Assembly: GCF_014466955.1 (NCBI RefSeq)
Contig: NZ_AP023396.1
Coordinates: 3,162,001-3,226,000, forward strand
DNA: 64,000 nucleotides
DNA from: Nocardia wallacei
GTDB taxonomy: Bacteria; Actinomycetota; Actinomycetes; Mycobacteriales; Mycobacteriaceae
Reading direction: 5' to 3'
The position numbers were made by a program, and so were the translations under genes. Positions 44,422 through 53,163 of this stretch are shown here, in pieces (within the stretch, counting starts at the first letter, position 1; every line of letters begins with the position of its first letter). The notes beneath the pieces were generated by a model. The model had not been told where the DNA came from and ran no database searches. It saw only the letters and a program-made list of their open reading frames with translations.

Positions 44422-45260
44422 GCGAGAAGAGCGCCACCCGGGCCTATGCCGGGGAGGACCGCGGCATGTCCTTCGGCGTCATCGCCTCCGCCGCGGTGCT
44501 CGCCCTGATCGTGGTCGTCGGCGTGTTCATGTATGTCGGGCGGGACGATTCGGGCGGCGACAAGCCCGCCGACTCGCTGCCGTCGCCCGCCGCGGGCACC
44601 GGGGCGACCGGTTTCGCCGCGCCCGAGGTCGATCTGTTCGGCCGCCGGGTCGATATCCCGAACAACCCCGCGGGCCAACCGCTCGCGCAGGACCCGTCGC
44701 AGGAGAAGAGCCCCACCGACGACGACTGGCTGACCGCCGCGCCCACCGGCACCACCGACCCGCGCGGCTGGCAGCGCGTCTACGGCGCGTCGGTCCCGTT
44801 CTCCACGAGCGACGGTCCCGCTCGCATCGATGAGAACGGCCTGGCCGTCGGTTACTCGCACACCCCGCAGGGCGCGGCGCTGGCGGCGGCGCAGATCACC
44901 TACCGCCTCAACGCCCGTCCCGCCGACCGCGCCCTCTACACCACGCAGGTGCGGGCGAGCGATCAGCAACTGGCCGCCTACGACAAGGCGCTCGATGCCG
45001 GGAAGCTGCCGAAACAGCAGCCCAAGCGGATCACCCAGTACCTGGTGGCGCCGGACGCGTTCCGGGTCGAGAACTACGCCGACGATATGGCCATCGTGCG
45101 GCTGGCCGCGCGCGGCCCGGTGAACGACGGCAAGCAGCTGTGGGCCGCGGTGCGGCTGGTGCTGGTCTGGGACGCGGGGGACTGGCGGCTCAAGCCGACC
45201 GAGTCCAAGGGCTCGCCGACCGAGTACATCGACTCGATCGCGGGGTGGACGACATGGTGA
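44418..45260 (+). CDS. Bitopic membrane protein, VirB8/TcpC-like candidate (copy 1)
   Basis: The 280-residue protein has a short cytoplasmic N-terminus, one transmembrane helix (FGVIASAAVLALIVVVGVFM) and an extracytoplasmic domain. PEVDLFGRRVDIPNNPAGQP is shared almost exactly with the next protein. GWQRVYGASVPFSTSDGPAR and LAVGYSHTPQGAALAAAQIT match the lipoprotein module upstream, followed by VRLVLVWDAGDWRL. It ends IAGWTTW. This topology and duplication fit a VirB8/TcpC-type bridge of the secretion channel. Overlaps the next start by 7 nt. Confidence 0.68.
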   Translation: MSEKSATRAYAGEDRGMSFGVIASAAVLALIVVVGVFMYVGRDDSGGDKPADSLPSPAAGTGATGFAAPEVDLFGRRVDIPNNPAGQPLAQDPSQEKSPTDDDWLTAAPTGTTDPRGWQRVYGASVPFSTSDGPARIDENGLAVGYSHTPQGAALAAAQITYRLNARPADRALYTTQVRASDQQLAAYDKALDAGKLPKQQPKRITQYLVAPDAFRVENYADDMAIVRLAARGPVNDGKQLWAAVRLVLVWDAGDWRLKPTESKGSPTEYIDSIAGWTTW

Positions 45261-46093
45261 GCGGTCCGAACGGCGGAATCTCGTTGCGTCTGCTGGGTTT
45301 CGCGGCGGTGCTGACCGTCACGCTGGCGGTGGCGGCGACCGTGGTGACGATGCGGCGCGACGGCGCGGCCACGGCGTCTGGCAGCGGCCCGAGTCCGGTG
45401 GTGAGCGCGAGCACGGTCGCCGCGCCCGCCCCGGCGGGGTTCGGCGCGCCGGATGCCGACATGTTCGGCCGCCGCGTCGATATCCCCGACGACCCCGCGG
45501 GACAAGCGCTTCCACAGGATCCGGCCGCGCAGGTGCGGCCCGACGATCCGCGGTGGCAGACGGTAGCGCCGAATCCGGTTCAGGGCGAAGGGATCTGGCA
45601 GCGCGTGTTCGGCGGTCCGGTGGTGCGGTTCTCCGGCTCCGACGGCCCGAGCCGGGTCGAGGGCCGGGCGGCGCTGGGATACGCCCGCACGCCACAGGGC
45701 GCGGCACTGGCCGCCGAACAGCACTTCTGGCGCACCAACGCCAATCCCGCCGACCGCGACCTGCTGCTGCGGCTGGTGGCGGTGTCACCGGACTACCTGG
45801 CCGAATACGATCGGCTGGTCGCCGCGGGCAAGGTCTCCGACCGCCTGCCCGAGAAACTGACGCCGTTGTTATACGCCTCTGACGCGTTCCGCATCGATAG
45901 TTGGGATCCCGACCACGCGGTGGTCGACATCGCGAGAAAGGCAAGAGAAGTCATCGATGGCCAACCGACATGGGTGGGCATGCGTCTTGCGGTCGTCTGG
46001 CGCGACGGCGATTGGAAGTTGACGGCTGTGGACGGGCAACAACTGGTCCGGATCGATTCACTGCGAAGCATCGAGGGGTGGACCACATGGTGA
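45254..46093 (+). CDS. Bitopic membrane protein, VirB8/TcpC-like candidate (copy 2)
   Basis: The 279-residue protein is a paralogue of the preceding one: one N-terminal transmembrane helix (LLGFAAVLTVTLAVAATVVT), DADMFGRRVDIPDDPAGQ, WQRVFGGPVVRFSGSDGPSR, LGYARTPQGAALAAEQ, MRLAVVWRDGDWKL, and the same C-terminal GWTTW. The two genes end with nearly identical DNA that also forms the overlapping ATGGTGA start of the next gene. A tandem duplication is evident. The partners probably form a hetero-oligomer. Confidence 0.68.
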   Translation: MVSGPNGGISLRLLGFAAVLTVTLAVAATVVTMRRDGAATASGSGPSPVVSASTVAAPAPAGFGAPDADMFGRRVDIPDDPAGQALPQDPAAQVRPDDPRWQTVAPNPVQGEGIWQRVFGGPVVRFSGSDGPSRVEGRAALGYARTPQGAALAAEQHFWRTNANPADRDLLLRLVAVSPDYLAEYDRLVAAGKVSDRLPEKLTPLLYASDAFRIDSWDPDHAVVDIARKAREVIDGQPTWVGMRLAVVWRDGDWKLTAVDGQQLVRIDSLRSIEGWTTW

Positions 46094-47556
46094 GGCGACT
46101 CGTCACGATCCTCGCGGTCGTGTTCACCGTCATGATCGCGACACCGACGGTGGCGTACGGACAGACCTACGGGTTCGACCAGACCTGCAACGAGATCCAC
46201 GACGATCTCGACGGTCTCGGCCTGCCCGGGGTATCTCTCGGCGACGCCGCGTCGGCCGCGTGCAAGGCCGGCAACGCCGCGACGCATCCGGCCGACGCGG
46301 CCGGGGCGGTGCGCGACAAGGCGTGGGACTCCACCTTCGGCAAGGTGGTCGACTCGCTGATGAACGGGCTCGGGCAGGCGCTGATCCTGGCGCTGACCTT
46401 CTGGATGAAGGTGCCCAACGAGCGGATCAGCGACGGCGGTCAGCTGTTCCAGAAAATCAACGACTACACCTATCAGGCGCAGATACTGCTGCTCATAGTG
46501 TCGGTGATCCTGTCGGGCGCCAGATTGGCGGAAGCGCGCAGAGGCGCCGCGCTGAACGAGGCGGGCGAGTCGTTCAGAATGTTCGCCCGGGTGGTGTTCA
46601 GTTCCTGGATGCTGGGCGCGGTGATCGTGGCCGGCACGCAGGCTTCGGATCGCTTCGCCGCCTGGGTGATTCAGGACGCCACCGACGGCAACGCCAAGAA
46701 CATCGCCGAGTTCATGGTGAAAACCGCCAAGCTGCAAGCGTTCTCGCCGGGTCTGGTGCTGATCATCGCGGTGGTCGGGCTGCTGGGCGCGCTCGCGCAG
46801 ATCGTGCTGGCCATCGTGCGGCAGGGTCTGCTGGTGGTGGCCGCGGGCATGCTGCCGCTGGCGGCCGCGGCCTCGGGCACCGGCATGGGCAAGCAGTCCT
46901 ATCCGAAGCTGCTGAGCTGGATCATCGCGTTCATGCTGTGGAAACCGGTGGCCGCGATCGTCTACATGATCGCGTTCATCGCCGTGGGCAACACCGACGA
47001 ACTGACCTCGACCGCCGGGCTGCCCGACGCCGAACAGGCGCAGCGCATGCTGGTCGCCATCGTGCTGCTGTGCAGCGTGGCGTTCGTGCTGCCCGCGCTG
47101 ATGCGCCTGGTCGCCCCGACCGTGGCGATGATCGGCACCGGCGGTTCGGGTCTGGGCGCGACCGGCGGCGTGCTGCTGGGCGCGGCGGCCCTCGGCGCGG
47201 TGGGCACCAAGGCGGTCGGGGTGCGCACCACCGCCTCGGCGGGCGCACCCGGCTACGTCGGCCGCGGCGGACGGCCGCCCGGCGGGACCGGCCCGCGTGG
47301 TGGTGGTCCCGGCGGTGGCCCGCGCCCCGCGCCGCCGCGCCGCGGCGGTGGCGGCGGAGGCGGTGCGGTCGCGGCGGGTCCGCGCGGCTCGGGTGCGGCG
47401 CAGCCGGGTGGCGCCGCGCGGGTGATGAACCGGATCTCAACCGCACGTGCCGCGACCGGCGGCCTGAACCGGGCCGAGGCGGCCATGGGCGACGTCGCCG
47501 GTGACCGCTGGGCCAACCGCTCACCCGACCTCGGCAGGAGCACCATCCCGCGATGA
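46087..47556 (+). CDS. VirB6/TrbL-like polytopic membrane protein
   Basis: The 489-residue protein has a cleavable-type signal (LVTILAVVFTVMIATPTVAYG), an extracytoplasmic stretch with two cysteines (QTCNE, SAACKA), and then six or more transmembrane helices (ALILALTFWMKV, YQAQILLLIVSVIL, FARVVFSSWMLGAVIVAG, LVLIIAVVGLLGALAQIVLAI, LLVVAAGMLPLAAAA, FMLWKPVAAIVYMIAF, LVAIVLLCSVAFVLPALM). A C-terminal cytoplasmic tail rich in glycine, proline and arginine follows. This is the layout of VirB6/TrbL channel proteins. It overlaps both neighbours. Confidence 0.72.
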   Translation: MVRRLVTILAVVFTVMIATPTVAYGQTYGFDQTCNEIHDDLDGLGLPGVSLGDAASAACKAGNAATHPADAAGAVRDKAWDSTFGKVVDSLMNGLGQALILALTFWMKVPNERISDGGQLFQKINDYTYQAQILLLIVSVILSGARLAEARRGAALNEAGESFRMFARVVFSSWMLGAVIVAGTQASDRFAAWVIQDATDGNAKNIAEFMVKTAKLQAFSPGLVLIIAVVGLLGALAQIVLAIVRQGLLVVAAGMLPLAAAASGTGMGKQSYPKLLSWIIAFMLWKPVAAIVYMIAFIAVGNTDELTSTAGLPDAEQAQRMLVAIVLLCSVAFVLPALMRLVAPTVAMIGTGGSGLGATGGVLLGAAALGAVGTKAVGVRTTASAGAPGYVGRGGRPPGGTGPRGGGPGGGPRPAPPRRGGGGGGGAVAAGPRGSGAAQPGGAARVMNRISTARAATGGLNRAEAAMGDVAGDRWANRSPDLGRSTIPR

Positions 47557-49046
47557 CGACGACCGAGACCTCCTACGAGCGGCGCTCGTACGGTTTGTGG
47601 CAGAAGCCCCGCAGCGCAGGTCTTTTCGGACTGCGCTGGGGGGAGACGGTGCTCGGCTTCGCGGTCGTCATCACGGCGCTGCTCACGGCGCTGGTGGCGG
47701 GACCGAAGCCGGCGTTCTTCGTGGCCGGCATCGGCGCGGTCGTGATGGTTCCACTGGTCTGGCGGACGGGCGGCCGCTCCGGATACGAGACGGGATTGAT
47801 GATGTTCCATTGGTTGCGCGGTCGCGGCAGGGGCGAGCACGTCTACCGCGGCGGCCGGTTCTCCCGCGTCCCCGGCGGGGTGGCGCGGCTGCCCGGGCTG
47901 ATGGCGCCGTCGAAGTTGTACGAGGGCATCGACGCGGGCGGCTACAGCTTCGGCATGATCCACCTGCCCCAGTTCGCCCAGTACACGGTCGTGCTGCGGG
48001 CCTGGCCGCAGGGCCACGAGGCGGTGGACCAGCCGGTGATCGACCGCTGGGTGGCGGCGTGGGGCACATTCCTGGCGTCGCTGGGGCAGACCTCGGACAT
48101 CATCGCCGTCGTGCCGGTCATCGACACCGTGCCGGAGACCGGAAACCGTTTGCTGACAGAGGTTTCCACCATCACCCGCCCGGAGGCGCCGGAGCTGGCC
48201 CAGCAGGTGATGTTCGAGCTGGCGACCGAACTGCCGCAGGAGCGAGTGCAATTGCTGCCGCGGGTGGCGATCACGTTCAAGGCCACCACCGCCGAGCGCC
48301 GCAAGAATCCGGCGGAGGAGGCGGTCGAGATCGGCCGTCGGCTGCCCGGCATCTGCGCGGCGCTGGCCGAGGCGGGCGTGCGGGCGCAGCCGATGTCGGC
48401 CGACGAGGTGATCGCGTTCATCCGGCGCAGTTACGATCCGGCCTCGCAGGCGGATCTGGAGGTGTCGGTCGGCGAGCCGGGCGGCCACGGCCTGGATTGG
48501 GCCGACGCGGGCCCGATCTCGCACGAGGAGCGCTGGGACCACTTCCTGCACGACGGCGGCCGCTCGGTCACGTGGGAGATGGACACCGCTCCCGAGGGCG
48601 CGGTGGACGAGCGGGTGCTGCAACGCCTGCTCGCGCCGAATCCGGAGGTGCCGCGCAAGCGCATCGCGATCGTGTACCGGCCGCACTCGGCGGCCGACGC
48701 CGCGGAGATCGTCGACGACGACTACAAGAACGCCCTGGTGGCGCAGCAGAGTGAGCGCGGCGTGGTGTCGGCCTCGGCGACCTTGCGCGTGGGCGCCACC
48801 CAGCAGGCCCGGGAGGAGCAGGCCCGGGGTCACGGTGTGACCCGCTTCGGGGCGTTGGTGACCATCACCGAGCCCTTGCGCGGCGATCTGCCGCGTATCG
48901 AAGCCATCACCCGCGACCTGTCCACGCAGGCGCGGTTGAAGATCCGGCGGTGTTACCGCTATCAGGCGGCGGCCTTCGCGGCCTCCCTCGGCTGCGGTGT
49001 CATCCTGCCGGAGCACGCGACCATTCCGAAAGCATTGGCGGGCTGA
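47553..49046 (+). CDS. SCO6880-type secretion protein (PrgI/VirB4-N-like)
   Basis: The 497-residue protein has two or three N-terminal transmembrane helices (TVLGFAVVITALLTALVAG, AFFVAGIGAVVMVPLVW) in the PrgI-like position, then a soluble region including YSFGMIHLPQFAQYTVVLRA and RVQLLPRVAITFKATTAERR, with RRKNPAEEAVEIGRRLPGIC. It matches the SCO6880 family of actinobacterial conjugation/secretion clusters, in which a PrgI-like membrane part is fused to a domain resembling the N-terminal half of VirB4. The motor half is then supplied by the next gene. No Walker motif is present. Confidence 0.75.
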   Translation: MTTTETSYERRSYGLWQKPRSAGLFGLRWGETVLGFAVVITALLTALVAGPKPAFFVAGIGAVVMVPLVWRTGGRSGYETGLMMFHWLRGRGRGEHVYRGGRFSRVPGGVARLPGLMAPSKLYEGIDAGGYSFGMIHLPQFAQYTVVLRAWPQGHEAVDQPVIDRWVAAWGTFLASLGQTSDIIAVVPVIDTVPETGNRLLTEVSTITRPEAPELAQQVMFELATELPQERVQLLPRVAITFKATTAERRKNPAEEAVEIGRRLPGICAALAEAGVRAQPMSADEVIAFIRRSYDPASQADLEVSVGEPGGHGLDWADAGPISHEERWDHFLHDGGRSVTWEMDTAPEGAVDERVLQRLLAPNPEVPRKRIAIVYRPHSAADAAEIVDDDYKNALVAQQSERGVVSASATLRVGATQQAREEQARGHGVTRFGALVTITEPLRGDLPRIEAITRDLSTQARLKIRRCYRYQAAAFAASLGCGVILPEHATIPKALAG

Positions 49047-49097
49047 GTGCGCGCGGCGAGCGAACCGAGCACACCGGGCGCGGAGGAGTGAGCGTTC

Positions 49098-52000
49098 ATG
49101 GCAGGTGAGCACGAGCCACCGGTCCGGTCCCGCGGCGAGCCGCCGCGGTACCGCGAGCGGGTGGTGGACCCGGAGAATCCGGTACCCGTGCGTCGCGGCA
49201 CCCGCCGCGGCCGCGACGGCGAGTGGGAGCTCGAGGCGTACACGCCCGGCGATCCCGGCTCGGCCGACTGGCCTGCCGACTGGGACGAGGTTCCGCTGCG
49301 TCCCATCCGCAGGCGCGCGCCCGGGGAACCCGGCGCATCGCACGCCGGGCGCGAGACGCCCGAATCCCGCACCGCCCGTGCGGAAATCCGCGATCCGGGC
49401 GCCTCCGGCGACCGCTCGGCCGCGACCCGGCGGCACAGAGACGACCCGGACACGTCCTCCCGCCGCCCCCGCACGGCGCCGCGCGAGGTGGAGCGATCCG
49501 GCGCGGACGAGATCGAATCCCGTACCGCCCGAGGCAAATCCCGCACCGCCATCGAGCGTGACCGTCCGGTCGAAGACCAGGAGGCCAGGCGCGCGGAAGC
49601 CCGCGGTTCCCAGCGCGGCCGCGAGCCCCGCTCCACCCGTGCGCAAACCCACGGCCCCGCCACCGAATCCGCTTCCGCGCGTGCGGTTTCGAACGGCACC
49701 CGCCGCCACGACGCCGTGCCCGCCACCGGCCGAGTACCCGCCCCCGAGAGAGAGGTTCCCGGCACCGAGTCGGCAACCCGCGCGAGCGAACCCCACCCAC
49801 CCGTCGAGGAAGCTCGCCACCCCGGCCACGGTGGCGCCGACTCATCGAAAACCACTCCCGGCCAACGCGACAACGCGCACGGGAGCGACCCCACGAACTC
49901 CGACCCGAACCACCCCGCCAGCAGCAACGGCACCGAACCCACGCGGCCGCATCCCGGTCACGGCGCGGCTGACAGTGCCATCGAGCACGAAGGTGCGCAC
50001 CCGGACCATGGTGCGACCGCCCCCGACACCGGATCCGCGGAGCCGGAACTCGATCGTGGTGTGGACGGTCGCGGTACCGAGTCCGAAGAGTCTCGCCCGG
50101 AGCGTGGTGGGGCCGGTCGCGGCGCCGGGTCCGGGAGGTCCGGAGCCGAGCGTGGTGTGGACGGTCGAGGTACCGAGTCCGCGGGGTCTCGCCCGGAGCG
50201 TGGTGGGGCCGGTCGCAGTGCCAAGTCCGGGAGGTCCGGAGCCGAGCGTGGTGTGGACGGTGGCGGTGTCGGGTCCGTGCGGTCCGAGGTTCGGGGCAGT
50301 AGGTCGGCGGAAAGTGCCGACGGGTCCCGGGCCGGGCGGGCAGAATCACAGCGACTGAATATGGCGTCCGGTGCATCCGGTTCGGAGCGTGCGGGTGCGC
50401 GCGGCGCGGACGGCACCGGCGCGGAAGCGGGGCGCGCGGGGCGGCGCGCCGCGGACTACGACGGTACGGATGGATTCGTAGCGGCTCCCGAGGAGGTTCC
50501 GGCGGGTGACGCACCCGGAACCGCGCGCCCGCGCGGTGAACTTCGTTCGGGTGCCGGTGAATTACCGGGGAGTGCGGTTATGGACAACGACGAAACCGGA
50601 TACCAGCTCGATGTCGGCCCGCCGCCGTTCACGGACGTACCGGCCGACGTACCTTCCGGCAACGGCGGCCCGCGGCGCAAGCCGAACGGCGCACCCGGCG
50701 CCGATCCTCGTTCCGGCAGCGGGCCTTCGCGGCGCGACGAGCGCCCGCGCGGCGAATCCGCGAATCGCGCGCCGTCCAGCGACCGGCGCGGCGGCCGCCG
50801 CGAGCCGCTGTCCGGCGAGACCGCCGCCCGCCCGGCACAGCGCCGCGCACCGGACGAGCCGACCGTGCGCCACCGCGTCCGCGGCGGCGAGCGCGGCGAC
50901 ACTGGACGCACCGACCGCTCGCGCGCCTCGGACCGACCGCTGCGCGAACCCGTCGCGCCACACCCCATGCGCGCCCCCGTCCCGCCGCGCTTCGCCGGAC
51001 CCCGGCCCGCCCCCACCGGCGCCGACCCGCGTCCTCCCCGCGGATCGTCCCGGAAAGGCAAGAACGCCAGGGCGAAGAAGCAGGGCCCGCCCCTGCTCGA
51101 CGACTCCACCAGGGCCAGATACGAGGCCATCGCCCGCGAGCGCGGCGGCCTGCGCGCGGCCTGGGCAGCCTTCCGCATCCGCACCGACGACCTGCGCCGC
51201 GCCAACGCGATGGCCCGCTACGAGGCCATCGTCGAAGACGGTTTCGAACGCGACGCCCAGCCGCTGACCGATCGCGGTTACCTCGGTCCCGGCGGCGGCC
51301 GCATGAGCGTCGTCGGGCGCCCGGTCGAGTACCGCGCCACCACCGCACAGGTGGCCGGGCTGTGGCCGTGGTCGGTCGGCGCGGGCGCCCCGCTGATCGG
51401 CACCCCGCTCGGCTCCCACCTGCACACCGGCGCGCCGGTCTGCTTCGACCCGATGAACTGGTTCATGCGCGGCAGCTTCATCACCGCGCCGAGCCTGTTC
51501 GTGCTGGGCCTCAACGGTTTCGGTAAGTCCTCGCTGGTGCGCCGCATTGTGCTGGGCGGCGTCGCGCAGGGCATCACGCCGTTGATCCTCGCCGATGTCA
51601 AACCCGACTACCGCAAGATGGTGGAGATGGTCGGCGGCCAGGTCATCGACCTCGGCTACGGCCACGGCGTGCTGAACCCGCTGGCCGCCGGTGTACTCGG
51701 CTCGATCGTGCCCCGGCTCGCGGACGTCCCGGCGCTGCAACTGCAAGTGACACAGGAACTCCGGGCCCGGCAGGTCACACTGGTCGCCGGTCTGGTGGAG
51801 TTGGTCCGCGGCGCGCGGGTGCGCGACTACGAGGAGACTCTGATCTCCACCGCACTGCGGATCCTGTACCGCGAGGGCAGCGGCTACACCCCGGACAACC
51901 CGCCCATCATGGAGAACCTGGCCGACGTGATCACCGCGGGCGGCCAGGAGCTGATGCTCGACGCCGGCGCGGAGAGCAGCGAGGAGTACCACGAGGCGAC

Positions 52001-52769
52001 CAAGGGCCTGCGCCGCTCGCTGCGCGCGCTCACCCAGGGCCCGTTCGGCGCGGTGTTCAACGGCCAGACCACCACGCCGATCGATACCTCCGCGGTGGCC
52101 GTCTGCATCGACGTGTCGCATATCCCGCAGGGGGACAAGAAGCTCAAGGCCGCCGTCATGCTGTCGTGCTGGGCCGACGGCTTCGCCTCCGTCGAGGCGG
52201 CGCACGTGCTCGCCGACGCCAAGCTCGGCCCGCAGCGTTACTTCCAGGTCGTGATGGACGAGTTGTGGCAGGTCCTCGGTCTCGGTGATTTCATGGTCGA
52301 CCGCGTCGACGAGCTGACCCGCCTGCAGCGCGGCCTGGCCACCTCGCTGATCATGATCAGCCACACCATCAAGGACCTGCAGTCGCTCGGGTCGGAGGCG
52401 GCCATCGCCAAGGCGCTCGGCTTCCTGGAACGCGCGCGCGCCAAGATCTTCGGCGCGCTGCCGCCGGAGGAGATCAAGCGCCTGGACTCGACGGTGCCGT
52501 TCACCGCCGCCGAGGAGGAGATGGTGACGGGTTGGTCGGCGCCGCAGGCACTGACGGGTGAGGCTCTCAAACCCGGGCAGGCCCGCCCGCCCGCGCCGGG
52601 CACCGGCAAGTTCCTGCTGAAGATCGGCGAGGATCGCCGCCCGGGCATTCCGTTCCACATGGAATTCACCGCGTCGGAGCGGGAGAGCGGCATCCACGAG
52701 ACCAATCAGCGCTTCAGCGAGTTCACCGAATCCACGGCGCGCACCGGGGACGAGGGGAGCGCCGCGTGA
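49098..52769 (+). CDS. VirB4-like secretion ATPase with long disordered N-terminus
   Basis: The 1223-residue protein consists of about 640 residues of low-complexity arginine/glutamate/glycine/serine-rich sequence followed by an ATPase of VirB4/TraG type. The motor shows the Walker A LGLNGFGKSSLVRRIV (about residue 805), LILADVKPDYRKMVEMVGG, a helical insertion, the Walker B VVMDELWQVLG (about 1051), and LTRLQRGLATSLIMISHT. The disordered half holds a 96-bp (32-residue) tandem repeat. It should power assembly or substrate transport through the channel. GGAGG at 49082 supports the ATG at 49098. There are no transmembrane helices, so docking to the membrane probably goes through the preceding SCO6880-type protein. 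Confidence 0.8.
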   Translation: MAGEHEPPVRSRGEPPRYRERVVDPENPVPVRRGTRRGRDGEWELEAYTPGDPGSADWPADWDEVPLRPIRRRAPGEPGASHAGRETPESRTARAEIRDPGASGDRSAATRRHRDDPDTSSRRPRTAPREVERSGADEIESRTARGKSRTAIERDRPVEDQEARRAEARGSQRGREPRSTRAQTHGPATESASARAVSNGTRRHDAVPATGRVPAPEREVPGTESATRASEPHPPVEEARHPGHGGADSSKTTPGQRDNAHGSDPTNSDPNHPASSNGTEPTRPHPGHGAADSAIEHEGAHPDHGATAPDTGSAEPELDRGVDGRGTESEESRPERGGAGRGAGSGRSGAERGVDGRGTESAGSRPERGGAGRSAKSGRSGAERGVDGGGVGSVRSEVRGSRSAESADGSRAGRAESQRLNMASGASGSERAGARGADGTGAEAGRAGRRAADYDGTDGFVAAPEEVPAGDAPGTARPRGELRSGAGELPGSAVMDNDETGYQLDVGPPPFTDVPADVPSGNGGPRRKPNGAPGADPRSGSGPSRRDERPRGESANRAPSSDRRGGRREPLSGETAARPAQRRAPDEPTVRHRVRGGERGDTGRTDRSRASDRPLREPVAPHPMRAPVPPRFAGPRPAPTGADPRPPRGSSRKGKNARAKKQGPPLLDDSTRARYEAIARERGGLRAAWAAFRIRTDDLRRANAMARYEAIVEDGFERDAQPLTDRGYLGPGGGRMSVVGRPVEYRATTAQVAGLWPWSVGAGAPLIGTPLGSHLHTGAPVCFDPMNWFMRGSFITAPSLFVLGLNGFGKSSLVRRIVLGGVAQGITPLILADVKPDYRKMVEMVGGQVIDLGYGHGVLNPLAAGVLGSIVPRLADVPALQLQVTQELRARQVTLVAGLVELVRGARVRDYEETLISTALRILYREGSGYTPDNPPIMENLADVITAGGQELMLDAGAESSEEYHEATKGLRRSLRALTQGPFGAVFNGQTTTPIDTSAVAVCIDVSHIPQGDKKLKAAVMLSCWADGFASVEAAHVLADAKLGPQRYFQVVMDELWQVLGLGDFMVDRVDELTRLQRGLATSLIMISHTIKDLQSLGSEAAIAKALGFLERARAKIFGALPPEEIKRLDSTVPFTAAEEEMVTGWSAPQALTGEALKPGQARPPAPGTGKFLLKIGEDRRPGIPFHMEFTASERESGIHETNQRFSEFTESTARTGDEGSAA
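50055..50277. repeat. In-frame 96-bp tandem repeat inside the VirB4-like gene
   Basis: CGTGGTGTGGACGG occurs at 50055, 50151 and 50247, a spacing of exactly 96 bp. Each unit contains two related 48-bp halves (encoding ERGVDGRGTESAGSRP and ERGGAGRSAKSGRSGA), giving about two and a half copies. The reading frame is kept, so copy number changes would lengthen or shorten the disordered tail without breaking the ATPase. Confidence 0.8.
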
Positions 52770-52854
52770 GGCCGGGTGCGGTCGCCGTCGCGGCAGGGCC
52801 GCCGCCGCACCACTATTCGCTCAGTCGGCTGCCGAGCATCGGGAGGTTCATCGG

Positions 52855-53163
52855 ATGATGCCGCACAGGTCCTATCGAAGAGTGTCGCCGGAGGTGCGCC
52901 GGGCCGCGGTCGAGCAGGTCAACGCGCTGATAGGGAAGCTACGCAGCGAGTCGGAGGCCTGCCGCGTGGTGGCCGAGCAGATCGGGGTGCACACCAACTC
53001 GGTGCGTAACTGGGTCCGCGCGGCCGAGGGCCCGGGCCTCGAGCGCATGGACGCCTCCGCCCTGCGCCGCAAGGTGGCTCTGCTGCAACAGCAATTGGCC
53101 GCCGCCGCCGAGATGAACCGCACCCTGGTCGAAACCCTCAACGACGCCCGACGCGGCACATGA
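52855..53163 (+). CDS. IS3 OrfA-like helix-turn-helix protein
   Basis: The 102-residue protein resembles the OrfA (InsN/IS911-type) protein of IS3-family elements: RRVSPEVRRAAVEQVNALIG, SEACRVVAEQIGVHTNSVRN, WVRAAE and a C-terminal leucine-rich coiled coil (LRRKVALLQQQLAAAAEMN). No OrfB integrase, no terminal inverted repeats and no target duplication surround it, and its ATG is preceded by GGAGG within the secretion operon. I therefore read it as a captured DNA-binding protein rather than a live IS. Its end overlaps the next frame (ATGA). Confidence 0.7.
   Translation: MMPHRSYRRVSPEVRRAAVEQVNALIGKLRSESEACRVVAEQIGVHTNSVRNWVRAAEGPGLERMDASALRRKVALLQQQLAAAAEMNRTLVETLNDARRGT

Noticed and set aside
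52855..53163. Active insertion sequence
   Set aside because: There is no OrfB integrase, no terminal inverted repeats and no target-site duplication; only an OrfA-like protein is seen.
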